A DNA stretch of 64,000 nucleotides, taken from the NCBI GenBank assembly GCA_012934845.2, contig WNNJ02000923.1:1-64000 (forward strand), read 5' to 3'. Within the stretch, counting starts at the first letter, position 1; every line of letters starts with the position of its first letter. The notes beneath the pieces were generated by a model. The model had not been told where the DNA came from, did no database searches, and saw only the letters and a program-made list of their open reading frames with translations. This DNA is from Pomphorhynchus laevis. Lineage: Eukaryota > Acanthocephala > Palaeacanthocephala > Echinorhynchida > Pomphorhynchidae. Made by a program: the position numbers and the translations under genes. Below, one piece after another: positions 22,960 to 33,362 of the stretch.

Positions 22960-23080
22960 CATTTCCGTAAGTTTACTCGATTATTTAACAGATTGTCGTA
23001 ATGCCCTTGATTTTCAGAAAGCTTTCACAATCAAACATACAGTCAAGCAGTGACATATAATAAGGGTTTATGTTTGTTAA
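22960..23080 (+). pseudogene. LINE RT scrap (DFQKAF)
   Basis: ALDFQKAFTI is an RT motif A. The segment is alike to 24895-25100, which shares CATATAATAAGGGTTTAT. Confidence 0.45.
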
Positions 23081-23129
23081 AATAATGTATTGTATTGATA
23101 CCAGAATATCTTTTTACAAATGTCTGCAA

Positions 23130-23285
23130 AATATTTGTTAGTATAATATTCATCGCATGAATACATCGCACACAATATATAAAATGAATGTATCATCGCA
23201 TGAATACATACGATAATACATGTTCATGCGATGTATTCATCGCATGAATACAAGCACACAATATATAAAATGAATATATTTTTGC
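23130..23285. repeat. Short tandem/inverted repeat around ATCGCATGAATACA
   Basis: ATCGCATGAATACA and CACACAATATATAAAATGAA recur with an inverted piece (TGTTCATGCGATGTATTC) between them. Confidence 0.6.
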
Positions 23286-23501
23286 AAAATTATCATACAC
23301 TGTTATAAAATGATTACTAACATTTCGTATTAACAATTTATTAATATTAATATAATTTGATAGCAAAAATATTATAATTGTGAACGTGATATTCCCGGTC
23401 TACGATAAACAACCCCTGTTGTCATGGGTGATAACAATTCCAGATTACAATTTGAATTAATTTTATATATACTTAAACTTTTTATATAATTTTTTATATG
23501 A

Positions 23502-23577
23502 TGTACTGGACTTTGAGTTTTTCTAGAAGCAAATGGCGATTGACGCTGTCAAAGGCTTTGGTAAAGTCTACAAATTA
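23502..23577 (-). pseudogene. LINE RT scrap (FVDFTKAFDSVNRH)
   Basis: A clean run of 25 codons with FVDFTKAFDSVNRHLLLEKL, RT motif A with the catalytic Asp. It is cut off at 23577 next to the fold-back arm copy. Confidence 0.65.
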
Positions 23578-23579
23578 AC

Positions 23580-23735
23580 TTTAATTAACACGAACAGGAA
23601 AGCATAAACCTGCATGTATTTTTGCAACCTTCGTCGCGAAGGTTCTCCACCGGTGGCCAACCTTACATCTAGTGTGGTTTGCGTAAGCAGTGGCTTAACA
23701 GACAACATTGTGCTATCGTTCCTTCATTTTTAATA
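23580..23735. repeat. Third copy of a fold-back element arm
   Basis: Begins ACACGAACAGGAAAGCATAA and ends near GTGCTATCGTTCCTTC, matching both arms of the element at 39070-39788. Confidence 0.6.
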
Positions 23736-24219
23736 ATATTACAGGATATTTAATAAATACGAATTTAAATGCAAGCATAATTTGTAAAATTGTAGTCGCA
23801 TATAAAGTATAAAATACTTTTTTTTCGATAAAAAAATACTTGAGTTATATAAATTACTCAAAACTAATATGACATATTTTTTTGTAATTAATATACGTAC
23901 AATATATTAATTATCTAAACGCAATCAATTTGTAAACTTTTATAAGCATATTAGGCATAAAATACGATTCTGTCGATAAATGGCATGATTGGATTACGCA
24001 TCGTAAAATGCGCTTTAATAATGTGTTTTTTAAATATTCTGTTGTAAAATAGATTAAACGGAATATTCTGTTGTAAAATATGTTATTTAATATACGTACA
24101 GTATTTTTGTCTGACTTATATCATTGCAATCGATACCGAGGAGATCTTCCAGTAAATTATGAGATATGTCCCTTCAAAAATGAGTAAATATAAATCTTAA
24201 ACAAACGCTAAATACTTAC
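23736..24219. other. AT-rich spacer or intron
   Basis: Nothing recognised. Confidence 0.4.
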
Positions 24220-24285
24220 AAAACACTTGTGGCGTAAAACATTCTTACTGACCTCACATTCTGAATGTCATTTCCTGACAGATAT
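24220..24285 (-). CDS. LRR exon (host gene)
   Basis: 66 bases between TTCTTAG and GTAAGTATT, in phase 1+21 codons+2. Product YLSGNDIQNVRSVRMFYATS, one repeat. Confidence 0.7.
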
Positions 24286-24894
24286 CTAAGAAAAGTAAAA
24301 TATAGTGTAGAAGCAGGTAACTGTTATTTAAAGTTTTATATTAATGCCTTAGTTTTACGTTCATTTATGTAAACTTATCGCAATATTTAATGATAATAGA
24401 ACATGATCTCTAAAAATATTACGTTAAACAAAATTGTAAAGAATAACCTTTTCTACTAAATGCGTATTTATAAAACATCATAATTGGCCTGTTATTAATT
24501 TTGCATTTTCGTAAATGATTAAAGTCGTCAGTGATCACCATCATCGTTTGAATTTAATCTTCAGTAATATGCAAACTCGATGATATATCCAAACTCGATG
24601 ATCGAGGAAATAATTGACGATCGTGCATTTTTACAATTCCCACTACATTTACTATCGCATTGATTTATTATGAATTGTCTAACGACGCATGAAAATTATC
24701 AGCTTTAAGAGAGTTGGAATGCGCTTTGGCTGAGACAACAGTCATTATGATTCCGGATGATAATTAAGGTACTAGACTTTTAAGTGATGTGTGTGCGCCT
24801 TCTAAGCTTGGTGCTTCAGGCTGTCTCACTGAAATAGAACCGCGAGTGTGTTAAAGTTACAATTAATGAGAATAAATTCTGATACTTTTACCAT
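24286..24894. other. Intron or spacer, nothing recognised
   Basis: A short direct repeat (AAACTCGATGAT) occurs at about 24571 and 24590. No other signal. Confidence 0.4.
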
Positions 24895-25100
24895 GGCCAC
24901 GAATTATCCGAAAGTTTACTCGATTCTATAACGTATGATCGTGATGTCCTTGATTTCCAAAAGGCCTTCACAATCAAAAAGCCGGTCAATCAGTAACATA
25001 TAATAAGGGTTTATATATTGATAAATATATTGATAAATTTGAATAAGGGACCATATGATACACTGTTATAGAATGATTACTAACATTTCGTATTCAGGAT
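24895..25100 (+). pseudogene. LINE RT scrap (DVLDFQKAF)
   Basis: Same family as 22960-23080; reads DVLDFQKAFTI. It appears to cut into an LRR exon at its right edge. Confidence 0.5.
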
Positions 25101-25104
25101 TGTA

Positions 25105-25153
25105 CTTGCATGTAAACCGAACGTATTCCCATAATGAATTGCGATTCAGATAT
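25105..25153 (-). pseudogene. Interrupted LRR exon
   Basis: ATTTAG acceptor, one base, then YLNRNSLWEYVRFT; the exon is lost where the LINE scrap begins, and no donor is found. It matches the start of the exon at 24220 (YLSGNDI). Confidence 0.45.
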
Positions 25154-25649
25154 CTAAATGATAAATATGAACAAATACACGCTATAGGTTAATATATTTT
25201 TATTCTCTGATATTAAATTCTCTAAAATTAAAGAATGTATCAAAATTTGCTACATTCAAATGCTTAATTATTAGTTTCTTTAATATATTTTACTTTAATT
25301 AGGATTGATTATATTAATAAACTGTAAAATGCTAAAAGTTAAGCAATGAAATATGTAGGTAAGTATTTAATCCTAAATATCGGTAGGACCAATTTGTGTC
25401 TATATAAAAAGCAATATAAGTTCTTAGTCAACTGATCTAAAATAATAAAAGACGTTACAAGCAATTAATACTTTCTTTAAAATATTTTACTTTAATAAAG
25501 ATTAGTTGATAAACTGTAAAATGAAATTGCCCATGTGAACTTACACAATAATTTTCAATTTTTTTTCAAAAGAGTATAAATATATAAAATATAAATATAG
25601 AAAATAAAATATAGGGTAACAATATAGGTTAGATAATAATAACGATAAA
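25154..25649. other. AT-rich spacer with a diverged direct repeat
   Basis: Segments near 25270-25330 and 25470-25522 share TAATAAACTGTAAAATG-like sequence. No gene. Confidence 0.4.
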
Positions 25650-26651
25650 TTAGAGTAAGTATAATGAATGATCAGATTCTAAATTCTCACCGATCGGCAA
25701 GGATTTTGTAAGCTCCGGCTTATTACTGTACTTTTTAGAGTTATTTCTTTGTGATCGCTGATATTCTTCGCTATCATGTTCATGCGATCCATGAGCGTTG
25801 CTGTGACGCTTATCTTCCGATTCGGTTGATGTATTCGCGGCCGCGGTGGTGGCGGTTGTAATGAATTCGTTATTTCTTCGAACCATGTTTGAGCAACTCT
25901 TCAAAATTGATGCGATATTACTACTTTTATTCGTAATTAAGTGATTGGTGGTATTTGTTGTCACTATCATTTGTACTGCCGCTGGTGCGTCGTCATGTTG
26001 ATCATGCTCAACACCTTGAACATCAACAACATTGTCGGGTAGTATAAGATCATCACACATGTTGAGTAACTGATGAATGATCAGGTTGAGATGATCATTA
26101 CAATTGTCGGGTGTATGATCGGCAACACTAGATTGGCTGCAATTCATCGTGGAAATTCCGGTTTTACCATTGTCAATCATAGTTTCTTCTTGGTTACTAC
26201 TCGATGATACAAAGAAAGGCGCAGCAGATTCGTCGGCACCGGGTTCGTTGATAGAACCAGAAGCAAATTTTGCAAATTCATTCGATGGATTGCAATCAAG
26301 CCCATATTTAGGATCATATGATGTAAATGACATCATTGGTATTGTTGAATTGCTGTTAAGTATAAATGATGACGATTCAAACTCCAATCCCTGTTGAGAT
26401 GATCCTTTTAATTTTATCGTCAAGTTATCATTATCCTTGATTGGACAACAAATTAGATTATTGAATTCGTTCATTTGATTATTATTTATTTGCATATCAT
26501 TACTAGCTAAGGGATGCATTGAACTCTGATGCAGCTCACCAAGTTGTTGGATCTTATTTATTTGATCGGTAACTTGTCCTGTCGGTGAATTAGCAGACAT
26601 CAATAGATGACTTTCAGCATCAGTTGTAGTTGCACAATAAGTAAATATCAT
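25650..26651 (-). CDS. 333-codon low-complexity frame, possible host exon
   Basis: Longest open frame in the window outside transposon-like sequence. The product is acidic to neutral and rich in Asn, Ser, Thr and His (NNNQMNEFNN, TATTAAANTSTESED, NAHGSHEHDSEEYQ), with no domain, signal peptide or membrane span that I recognise. A good donor (GATCG then GTGAGA) at 25690 would end an exon in phase 1, dropping the last 13 codons. No good acceptor in the LRR phase is seen upstream. It is probably an intrinsically disordered region of a host protein; relation to the LRR gene is not shown. Confidence 0.5.
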   Translation of the reverse strand: MIFTYCATTTDAESHLLMSANSPTGQVTDQINKIQQLGELHQSSMHPLASNDMQINNNQMNEFNNLICCPIKDNDNLTIKLKGSSQQGLEFESSSFILNSNSTIPMMSFTSYDPKYGLDCNPSNEFAKFASGSINEPGADESAAPFFVSSSSNQEETMIDNGKTGISTMNCSQSSVADHTPDNCNDHLNLIIHQLLNMCDDLILPDNVVDVQGVEHDQHDDAPAAVQMIVTTNTTNHLITNKSSNIASILKSCSNMVRRNNEFITTATTAAANTSTESEDKRHSNAHGSHEHDSEEYQRSQRNNSKKYSNKPELTKSLPIGENLESDHSLYLL

Positions 26652-26661
26652 TTCTTTTTCG

Positions 26662-26696
26662 AAATCTGTTTGACCGTAGTCCGGTCAAACAGATTT
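26662..26696. repeat. 15-bp snap-back palindrome just upstream of the 333-codon frame
   Basis: AAATCTGTTTGACCG and its exact complement flank a 5-base loop. TTTGACCGGACT is repeated directly at about 26702. Confidence 0.8.
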
Positions 26697-26825
26697 ATTT
26701 TGTTTGACCGGACTTCAATTTATTTTGTTCAACAAATTTATAAAAGTAAAAAATATTTTACTTGAATGAGTAATCGTCGTTTAACCGTAAAATAGTTACT
26801 TGACCGTAAAATGCTAAAAGATTAC

Positions 26826-27136
26826 AAATTATTGTAGCTGGATGAAAAAAGGGGTAAATGTTATTTTATACTTCGCTAACTTCTGCTAGCATCTTCAAAA
26901 AATAACAATTGTTATTTTCTGAAGATGCTAAGAGAGATTAGCATATTTTCATAGGTTAACATATTTTTATTGTCCAATGATACGTTCGATGCGCTATTTA
27001 ATGGTTCAGGGCGTTTAAATATCAAGAGGAATATAAAAAGAAAATTATGGTTCTCAAATTTTCGACAATTGCAATTGTCCTTTTCAAAAATATCAAAAAT
27101 AATTTCTTCTTTCCTTTGATCCAGCTCCAATAATTA
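26826..27136. repeat. MITE, 311 bp
   Basis: Ends in inverted TATTGTAGCTGGAT... and ...TTTGATCCAGCTCCAATA, with inner inverted GAAGATGCTA words. It shares its middle (ATACGTTCGATGCGCTATT) with 30205-30310. It has no transposase. Confidence 0.65.
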
Positions 27137-27302
27137 TTTAAAAAGCTATACTACGAAATTTGACAACAATAATTGGCTCATTAATTTTCAATTTAAATTG
27201 TTCAACGCATTTACAGAATTATGCTTTTAGGCAAAAATTATATTGTGTTACATTTTGTATTTGTATAAAATTTGTAATTTTGAGATACATATTTTGTACT
27301 TC

Positions 27303-27752
27303 TGAAAATTCAGAACACAGGATTAATTTTTTCTATCGACTGCTTATCAACAATATAGAAATGAGAATTTATTCTCATTTCAACAATAAATTGTCAACAA
27401 ATGGATATTTCTAAATCAAAAACAACTTGTAATATAAGCAATCTAATTAGAAATATTATCGTCTACATATGATTAGATCATAATAACAATAATGTAGAGG
27501 AAATTTATTAGGGCACTGCGTCTCTCGACTTGGCCAAATGAAAGAAATTAAATAAAACATTAAATTGAACATTAAATTAAATAAAAATTCAGAACACAGG
27601 ATTTATTTTTTTTTCAATCTACTGCTTCTCAATGATAGCGTGTCAACAAATGGATATTTATAAATCAAAAACAACTTGTAATATAAGCAATCTAATTAGA
27701 AATATTATCGTCTACATATGATTAAATCATAATAACAATAATAAGTCATGTT
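27303..27752. repeat. Direct duplication (27303-27493 and 27585-27752)
   Basis: About 90% alike copies starting AATTCAGAACACAGGAT and ending TAATAACAATAAT. No coding content. Confidence 0.75.
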
Positions 27753-28214
27753 TTGGCAACATATGCTTTAATACAAACTTATTCTACATATACCAATATA
27801 ATATAATATCAATATTATATTATCATTTTATTTAAAAGAGATTACCAATATCTTTTAAATAAAATGATATTTCCAATCTCATAGAGATTTTAATAATATC
27901 TATGAGAACAGTTCCCTAATATCTTAGAGAACATTCGATTTTATGACAACCGAATAAAGATCGATTATATATAAATATGCAATTGATCTTATTTTAGAAG
28001 GCATCCGATTTTAGAAAAATTTACTACACATTCATCCGGATCGTGTAGAAAAAATCGGACCTTTTGAATTAAAATTCAAAGAAGAAAACATAAAATTAAA
28101 AAATTTAAAGAGAATTTTGAAGATGCAAATAGATATGATAAATGATCTAATTTTGAAGAGCAGTTGATTTTGGATAAATTTACGATTATTTAAATCTAAT
28201 TAAATAAAACTCAC
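27753..28214. other. AT-rich spacer with two snap-back hairpins
   Basis: Perfect arms at 27821-27839/27851-27869 (TATCATTTTATTTAAAAGA) and 27877-27885/27899-27907 (TCTCATAGA). No gene. Confidence 0.55.
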
Positions 28215-28280
28215 ATCTTGCAAAGATTAGCAACAGTTTCGGGTTGATTATCACTTGATATGTTAGTTTCACTGAGATCA
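28215..28280 (-). CDS. LRR exon (host gene)
   Basis: 66 bases between AATTTAG and GTGAGTTTT, phase 1+21+2. Product DLSETNISSDNQPETVANLC, with a clear LRR start (LDLSxTNI once the leucine is split across the intron). Confidence 0.75.
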
Positions 28281-28589
28281 CTAAATTTAAAAAAATTATA
28301 AAAACTAGATAATGTTATTTTGCAATTTAAAATGCTATCCAGTTTAATGTTTTAGACTTCATGTTTGCAATAAATGTAATATTAATAGTATCAACTTGCT
28401 GGTATCGTTACGCATGCTGATGCTTTATGTTTTGAGAACATATGTAATCATAATTGATTAATTAATTGAATCATCAAATATTATGATTAATCAAAATTAT
28501 TTAAAAGTAGGAGCAAATAAAAGTTGTTCAAATGTGAGATAATAGTAGCCCAACTACAGCTGACTTACTTTTAAGCGGTAGTTTATTAA

Positions 28590-29185
28590 AAGGTATATAT
28601 CTAGATATAAACATTAATTAAAACTACTTTTATATCGTAAAGATGACATATTTAAATTTACAAGAAACATATTTTTGCATGAGCATTCATGCATACCATA
28701 TAATATAAATATAATACATTAAATAATGAAATTTTAAGAATTGCAACAATATGTAACGATATTGGCTTTTTTCAAAATCATCTAAATAATTTAATAGATA
28801 CATATTTTAAATTAGGTTACTATAAAAATACCACAAAACAGAAAATAGTAAAATATATAATCAACACAATGATATAAAAAATTAATTTAAAATCATTAGC
28901 GGAAAATTTTTATGGTTGGATAATATACTTTGTATTAGAAAAGTCTAGTATTCCTTATCAGAGGAAATACGTCATTAGCATGTATTTGGTTCCGCTGCTA
29001 TTCATCCATACCATATAATATAAAATATAATACATTAAATAATGAAATTTTAAGAATTGCAAAAATATGTAATGATATTGGCTTTCAAAATCATTTAAAT
29101 AATTTAATAGATGCATATTTATTTTTATTTATTTATTTATTTTTATATTTTTATTTTGTAATTATATTAAATACGTAGACACAGT
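28590..29185 (+). mobile_element. PLE 3' copy with an internal duplication
   Basis: Last RT codons (HEHSCIPYN region) then the module start; at about 29000 the sequence jumps back to the coding part a second time before the tail end word at 29163. No full helix set is kept. Dead. Confidence 0.7.
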
Positions 29186-29514
29186 ATAGCGAGATGGAAG
29201 GAATTTGTAAAAAGATAAAGATCGAACCATAGCTGAAACCTAGACAGAAAGTGAGTACTACTGTAATTAATCTACTTATAAATGAATAATATTTACTAAA
29301 ATTGATATATATATACATATATTTGTATAAATTAGCAAATAACGGTTATCTTTTAAAAGCTCGTCGAAATCAAACAAGGAAATCATTCAGTTTTTATGAC
29401 CAAATGTTTTTAAATAGAAAACTACATAAATCATTAGTATTTATTATTAAAAATTGTCTCCAGAACAAAAAACATTGACCTTTAAAACCCCTTTACGTAA
29501 AGAAAGACAACGTA

Positions 29515-29740
29515 TTTTACATGGAAAAGTAAAACTTTATCTTTTAATGTTACGGTAAGCAAATTCCAAAGTTTTAAATAAATTGAGCAACATAAAATAT
29601 ATTTTTAACGGTAAAAATAAAAAATAAAAGTAAAATAATGTAAAAACGTTTGTCAAATCTACTATAATCCATTTGATTGCGATTATTATAAATAACCCAA
29701 AATTTAAATTCAAAATTGCAATTTGTCGCAAATTGCTATT
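29515..29740. repeat. Segment duplicated at 30405-30500
   Basis: Both copies contain a TAAAATATATT word and a minus-strand frame ending in LFKTLE or LFKTFE then RNIK. The meaning is unknown; they may be remnants of duplicated exons, but no valid splice sites were found. Confidence 0.45.
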
Positions 29741-29829
29741 CGAATAGATGGTGCAGGTTATAATATAATTTCAACTTTTAATTAACTAAACGCTAAATCA
29801 TTTGTAAAAATTTGCCAAATAACGGTGGT

Positions 29830-30085
29830 TCTTTTAATTGTCCATTTTTATGAATTGAATAATAAATAAGAGACGATGTTTAAAAATAATGATTGAAGGT
29901 TATCAAGGTGGAACTGTCATGCTATCAGATTACGGTCGCTATTCATTAACCCAACTAAGCAGCTAGGCCAAATACATGCTAATGGCGTATTTCCTTTAAT
30001 GAAATTTGAATATCTTGTATCTGATTCTAACACAAAGTATATTATTTATTATCCATAAAAATTTTCCGCTTAATTTTTTTAATAA
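29830..30085 (-). mobile_element. PLE 3' tail copy
   Basis: Folded module present but diverged (GCATGTATTTGGCC kept, GAAAC lost) and the STOP-proximal piece (TTATTATCCATAAAAATTTT). Older than the other copies. Confidence 0.65.
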
Positions 30086-30139
30086 TATTTTGTAAATAAA
30101 AAATTATTAAATTAATAATAAATAATACTACACGGCCCT

Positions 30140-30330
30140 GTTGTATAGAAGTGCTAAGTCGAGAAGTGCTAAGTATAGAAGTGCTAAGTATAGAAGTGCT
30201 AAGAGAGATTAGCATATTTTCATAGGTTAACATATTTTTATTGTCCAATGATACGTTCGATGCGCTATTCAATTGTTCAGGGCGTTTAAATATCAAGTGG
30301 AATATAAAAAGAAAAAAGGAAAAATTGAGC
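30140..30330. repeat. 15-bp tandem repeat running into a MITE fragment
   Basis: AGAAGTGCTAAGTAT recurs four times (30154-30205), then the MITE interior ATTAGCATATTTTCATAGG. The repeat seems to have grown from the MITE word GATGCTAAGAG. Confidence 0.7.
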
Positions 30331-30816
30331 AATGCTCACAATTGAGTTGAAATGCTCACCCTATCGAATAAGTATTAAATGACAATTTATTTTAAATTGA
30401 AAAGTTAAACTTTATATCTTAATGTTCCTCAAACGCGATTCAAAAGTTTTGAATAAATTGTGTAACATAAAATATATTACTTGTCCCAACAAGCCATTCT
30501 GGCATAAACAGTTAGACCGATAATTGTGAAAAGGAGCGTATTTTTTAATATTAACAAAATGATGACGTTGATTATTCTGTAAACACATAACCATTAGAAT
30601 TAATAATCTAGTCATCAGAATTTCAATCATACAAGTCATACCAAATTCAATAAATTTAATAATTATTCTACTTTTAGCTAACATATATTTATAGAGCAAT
30701 TAACATTAAAAGATGGTTTGACGATTACATAAAAGTTTAATTTCAAAATAAAACTTGCAAAATCAAAGCTTTCTAATTTCAAGGTAAATCTTTCGTTAGT
30801 AACTTTTATTACTTAC

Positions 30817-30888
30817 ATTTCAGTTAGGCCTGTAAGACTGTCAAATATGTTTTGCTCGAAAGTTAAATCTTGATTATTCGCAAGATTT
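30817..30888 (-). CDS. LRR exon (host gene)
   Basis: 72 bases between AAACAG and GTAAGTAAT, phase 1+23+2. Product starts NLANNQDLTFEQNIF and ends LTGLTE. Confidence 0.75.
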
Positions 30889-30941
30889 CTGTTTGACATA
30901 CAGAATGAATTAAATTCTTGAAATTCAAAAGTAACACTTAC

Positions 30942-31022
30942 AATGTAGATAATAGTCTTGCATTTCCATAAAATAAAAATCCATCGAAATAGACGAAACG
31001 AATTTGATTATAAGAACAGTTG
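30942..31022 (-). CDS. LRR exon (host gene)
   Basis: 81 bases between TGAACAG and GTAAGTG, phase 1+26+2. Product NCSYNQIRFVYFDGF then RLLST. Only 53 bases separate it from the next exon downstream. Confidence 0.75.
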
Positions 31023-31076
31023 CTGTTCAAAAGGAATGTTTAAGAGAAACAGTTAAAGAGTTTATTAAACACTTAC

Positions 31077-31145
31077 AGAACACGAAGTGATGGGGTTAGC
31101 ACCCATTGTATTGTAAGCATAGTTAATTTGTTTTTCGAAAGGTCT
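31077..31145 (-). CDS. LRR exon (host gene)
   Basis: 69 bases between ATAAAG and GTAAGTGTT, phase 1+22+2. Product DLSKNKLTMLTI then PSLRV, a textbook LRR start. Confidence 0.8.
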
Positions 31146-31293
31146 CTTTATAAAATTGGGACAAGTGTTTTAACATTTTGAGGAAACATTAAAAAATTCT
31201 AAGTTTCAATTAAAATATTTTTAATAATGATTTTAAAGCTCATTTTAAAGCGTCTAGCGATGATATTTGTAATATTTAATTAAATACACTTAC

Positions 31294-31380
31294 AGAACTT
31301 CTAATATTGATTTAGACAATATTATTGATGTATTGTCGTTCACATCTTTAAGATATTCAATATTATTGAAAGACAGGTTC
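31294..31380 (-). CDS. LRR exon (host gene)
   Basis: 87 bases between TGTGTAG and GTAAGTGTA, phase 1+28+2. Product NLSFNNIEYLKDV then SILEV. Confidence 0.85.
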
Positions 31381-31427
31381 CTACACATTTATATATTGAC
31401 AATGTAAATACTTGCTTAATAACTTAC

Positions 31428-31502
31428 AAAATTTGCAGTTTAGTATTTAAAAGAATGTCGTACAGTTTGCTAAACTCCGTAATTCGATTAAAAGTCAAGT
31501 CC
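31428..31502 (-). CDS. LRR exon (host gene)
   Basis: 75 bases between TTTCAG and GTAAGTTAT, phase 1+24+2. Product DLTFNRITEFSKLYDIL then KLQI. Confidence 0.85.
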
Positions 31503-31674
31503 CTGAAAATTCAAAAATACATAATACAAAATTTCTGTTTCTGTTGGACATACAGCTTTGATAAACTTTTACAGCACGACATTCTTTTAATAACGTTATC
31601 AATTCCAGATGCATTAATCAATGATCTAAAAGCATGTATTTTTTGACTCAAAACTGTTACTATATATTTCATAC

Positions 31675-31743
31675 AATTCTCTGAGTTTATACAGTTGGCA
31701 AATATAAGGTTTTATTTTTCTCAAATTCGAATTATAAAGATTC
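31675..31743 (-). CDS. LRR exon (host gene)
   Basis: 69 bases between ATTTAG and GTATGA, phase 1+22+2. Product NLYNSNLRKIKPYICQLYKL. The donor is weaker than the others. A dead duplicate lies just to the right. Confidence 0.7.
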
Positions 31744-31842
31744 CTAAATTTTCAAAATAATAGACAATTGAGTTGAAATTTGACATAAACAAAAACGTTA
31801 ATCTAATCTTACTATTATTATTTATTGCTAATTTTCAATAAT

Positions 31843-31909
31843 TTTTTATAAGATATTTTTCAGACAAACATCAGGTTCTATTATTCTCAAGATTGAATTT
31901 TAAAGATTC
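31843..31909 (-). pseudogene. Dead duplicate of the 31675 LRR exon
   Basis: Same acceptor and start (GAATCTTTA), but codon 3 is TAA and no donor is kept. The flanking intron (AATTGAGTTGAAAT) is duplicated too, so an exon-plus-intron unit of about 170-190 bp was copied. Confidence 0.65.
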
Positions 31910-32060
31910 CTAAATTTTGCAAAATTTTATAAAATTAAAATAATAGCCAATTGAGTTGAAATGCTCACTTATATTTATAACTTGGAATGTTGATTTAGTC
32001 TAAGTATTATTAATTATTGATGATCACGAATATCACACTGAGAGTCATTGTATCACACTG

Positions 32061-32160
32061 AGGAGTCATTGCTAGTTTACGCAGCCGTCTACCGGCCCCC
32101 TCTGCATCCAGCAGTGGATGAATCCGGTACTGATGAGTCAAAACAATGACGGGCACATCA
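32061..32160 (+). ncRNA. Hammerhead-like ribozyme motif, copy 1
   Basis: GTC (32087-32089), stem I TACCGG/CCGGTA (32090-32095 with 32124-32129) capped by CATCC/GGATG, the core word CTGATGA (32130-32136) and a short stem II GTC/GAC (32137-32139 with 32148-32150). This is the type I hammerhead order. Where GAAA should follow, GGGC stands, so catalysis is doubtful; it looks like a decayed ribozyme. Confidence 0.5.
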
Positions 32161-32354
32161 TTAGGCTGTGTTTGTTTTCTGGTTTCTTACAGCTTACTAT
32201 CCCTGACGTCATAATTTGCTGAAAATGAGAGTTATAAATATATTCGTAGTGAAGTAGTGACACTAGTTGCGCATTTATTGCGCTTTTAGTCGTATTGTTA
32301 AAGCACACTGGTGGGACGTCCTTGTAGTTTTTAGGACCAGCCAGTGTATACTCC

Positions 32355-32460
32355 CAGTGTGATATTCGTATCACACTGATGAGTCATTGTTAGTTTACGC
32401 AGCCGACTACCGGTTCTCTCTGCATCCAGTAGTGGAGGTATCCGGTACTGATGATAAATT
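32355..32460 (+). ncRNA. Hammerhead-like ribozyme motif, copy 2
   Basis: Second copy, about 318 bp on: GAC in place of GTC at 32405, stem TACCGG/CCGGTA, CTGATGA at 32448-32454, then no stem II. It is preceded by a 10-bp hairpin with a TTCG loop (CAGTGTGATA at 32355), after which CTGATGAGTC occurs again at 32376. Confidence 0.45.
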
Positions 32461-32548
32461 TGTATTTGCTATTCCTATACCCATGTCTTTGAAAATTCTT
32501 TAAACATTAATAACCTCAAACATTTTCTAAAGAAAATTATACACTTAC

Positions 32549-32620
32549 AATCGTTTTACATAATAACGGGCAATTTTGAGAATAAATACATGATCCACAG
32601 CCCCATTATCGATAATTTCA
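32549..32620 (-). CDS. LRR exon (host gene)
   Basis: 72 bases between AATTTAG and GTAAGTGTA, phase 1+23+2. Product EIIDNGAVDHVFILKIARYY. The LRR start is less typical than in the neighbours, but phase and splice sites fit. Confidence 0.6.
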
Positions 32621-32999
32621 CTAAATTGTAAAATAAACCAACAATACATTATTTAAACTGAAAATTACTTGCAAATAATTGCAAAAATATGAATTGATAT
32701 ATAATTTTAAAAGGTAAAATAAAAAATTAGTAAATGTTATTTGTCATTTAATGTCGTCCAAATAATGGAAAAATGGTAAATTACATAAATTCGACTAAAT
32801 ATATTTAATTAAACTAAATATATAAAAAGTTATTAATTTCAAAATATTACAAAAGAGTAATATTTGTATATAAAAGCAATCATGTAAGCACAGTGCCGTT
32901 AGTTCAAAGCTTTTTAGTTCTTTGTATTGCGAGTTCCACAGAGCATTAACAGTCTACAACGTAATAGTTAATCAGATCCAAGGCTGAGTTATTTATTAT
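32621..32999. other. AT-rich spacer
   Basis: Nothing recognised. Confidence 0.4.
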
Positions 33000-33175
33000 A
33001 TATTGCCAAAGCTTTCGCCTCGTTACGGCTTCGTCAGTGGCTCATTGTAAGTAGTTAAAATCAAGAATTGTTTAAGTAGTGCTTAAATAATTCTACTACT
33101 TAAACAATTCTTGCTTTTAACTACTTACAATGAGCCACTTACGAAACCGTAACGAGGCGAAAGCTTTGGCAATAT
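33000..33175. repeat. Near-perfect 176-bp hairpin element
   Basis: Arms of 81 bases (33000-33080 and 33095-33175) differ at about four places and flank 14 bases. The arm contains AAGCCGTAACGAGGCGAAAG on the minus strand, which resembles part of a hammerhead core (CTGACGA...GGCGAAA) with one extra base. It may be a MITE or a template-switch product. Confidence 0.75.
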
Positions 33176-33362
33176 TTATAGTTAACTAACTCAGCCTATG
33201 ATCTTACTAACTTTTATATTTTAACAACATGAAGCTGAGAGATAAGCGGATATTTAATTCTAACAGTGTTTGGTCTCCATTGTATCACTTTATCGTATAA
33301 CTTGTGAATAATGGTTGTAAGATAATGGTTAGAAGACGGCATGACTATGTACTGCGGGAGAT

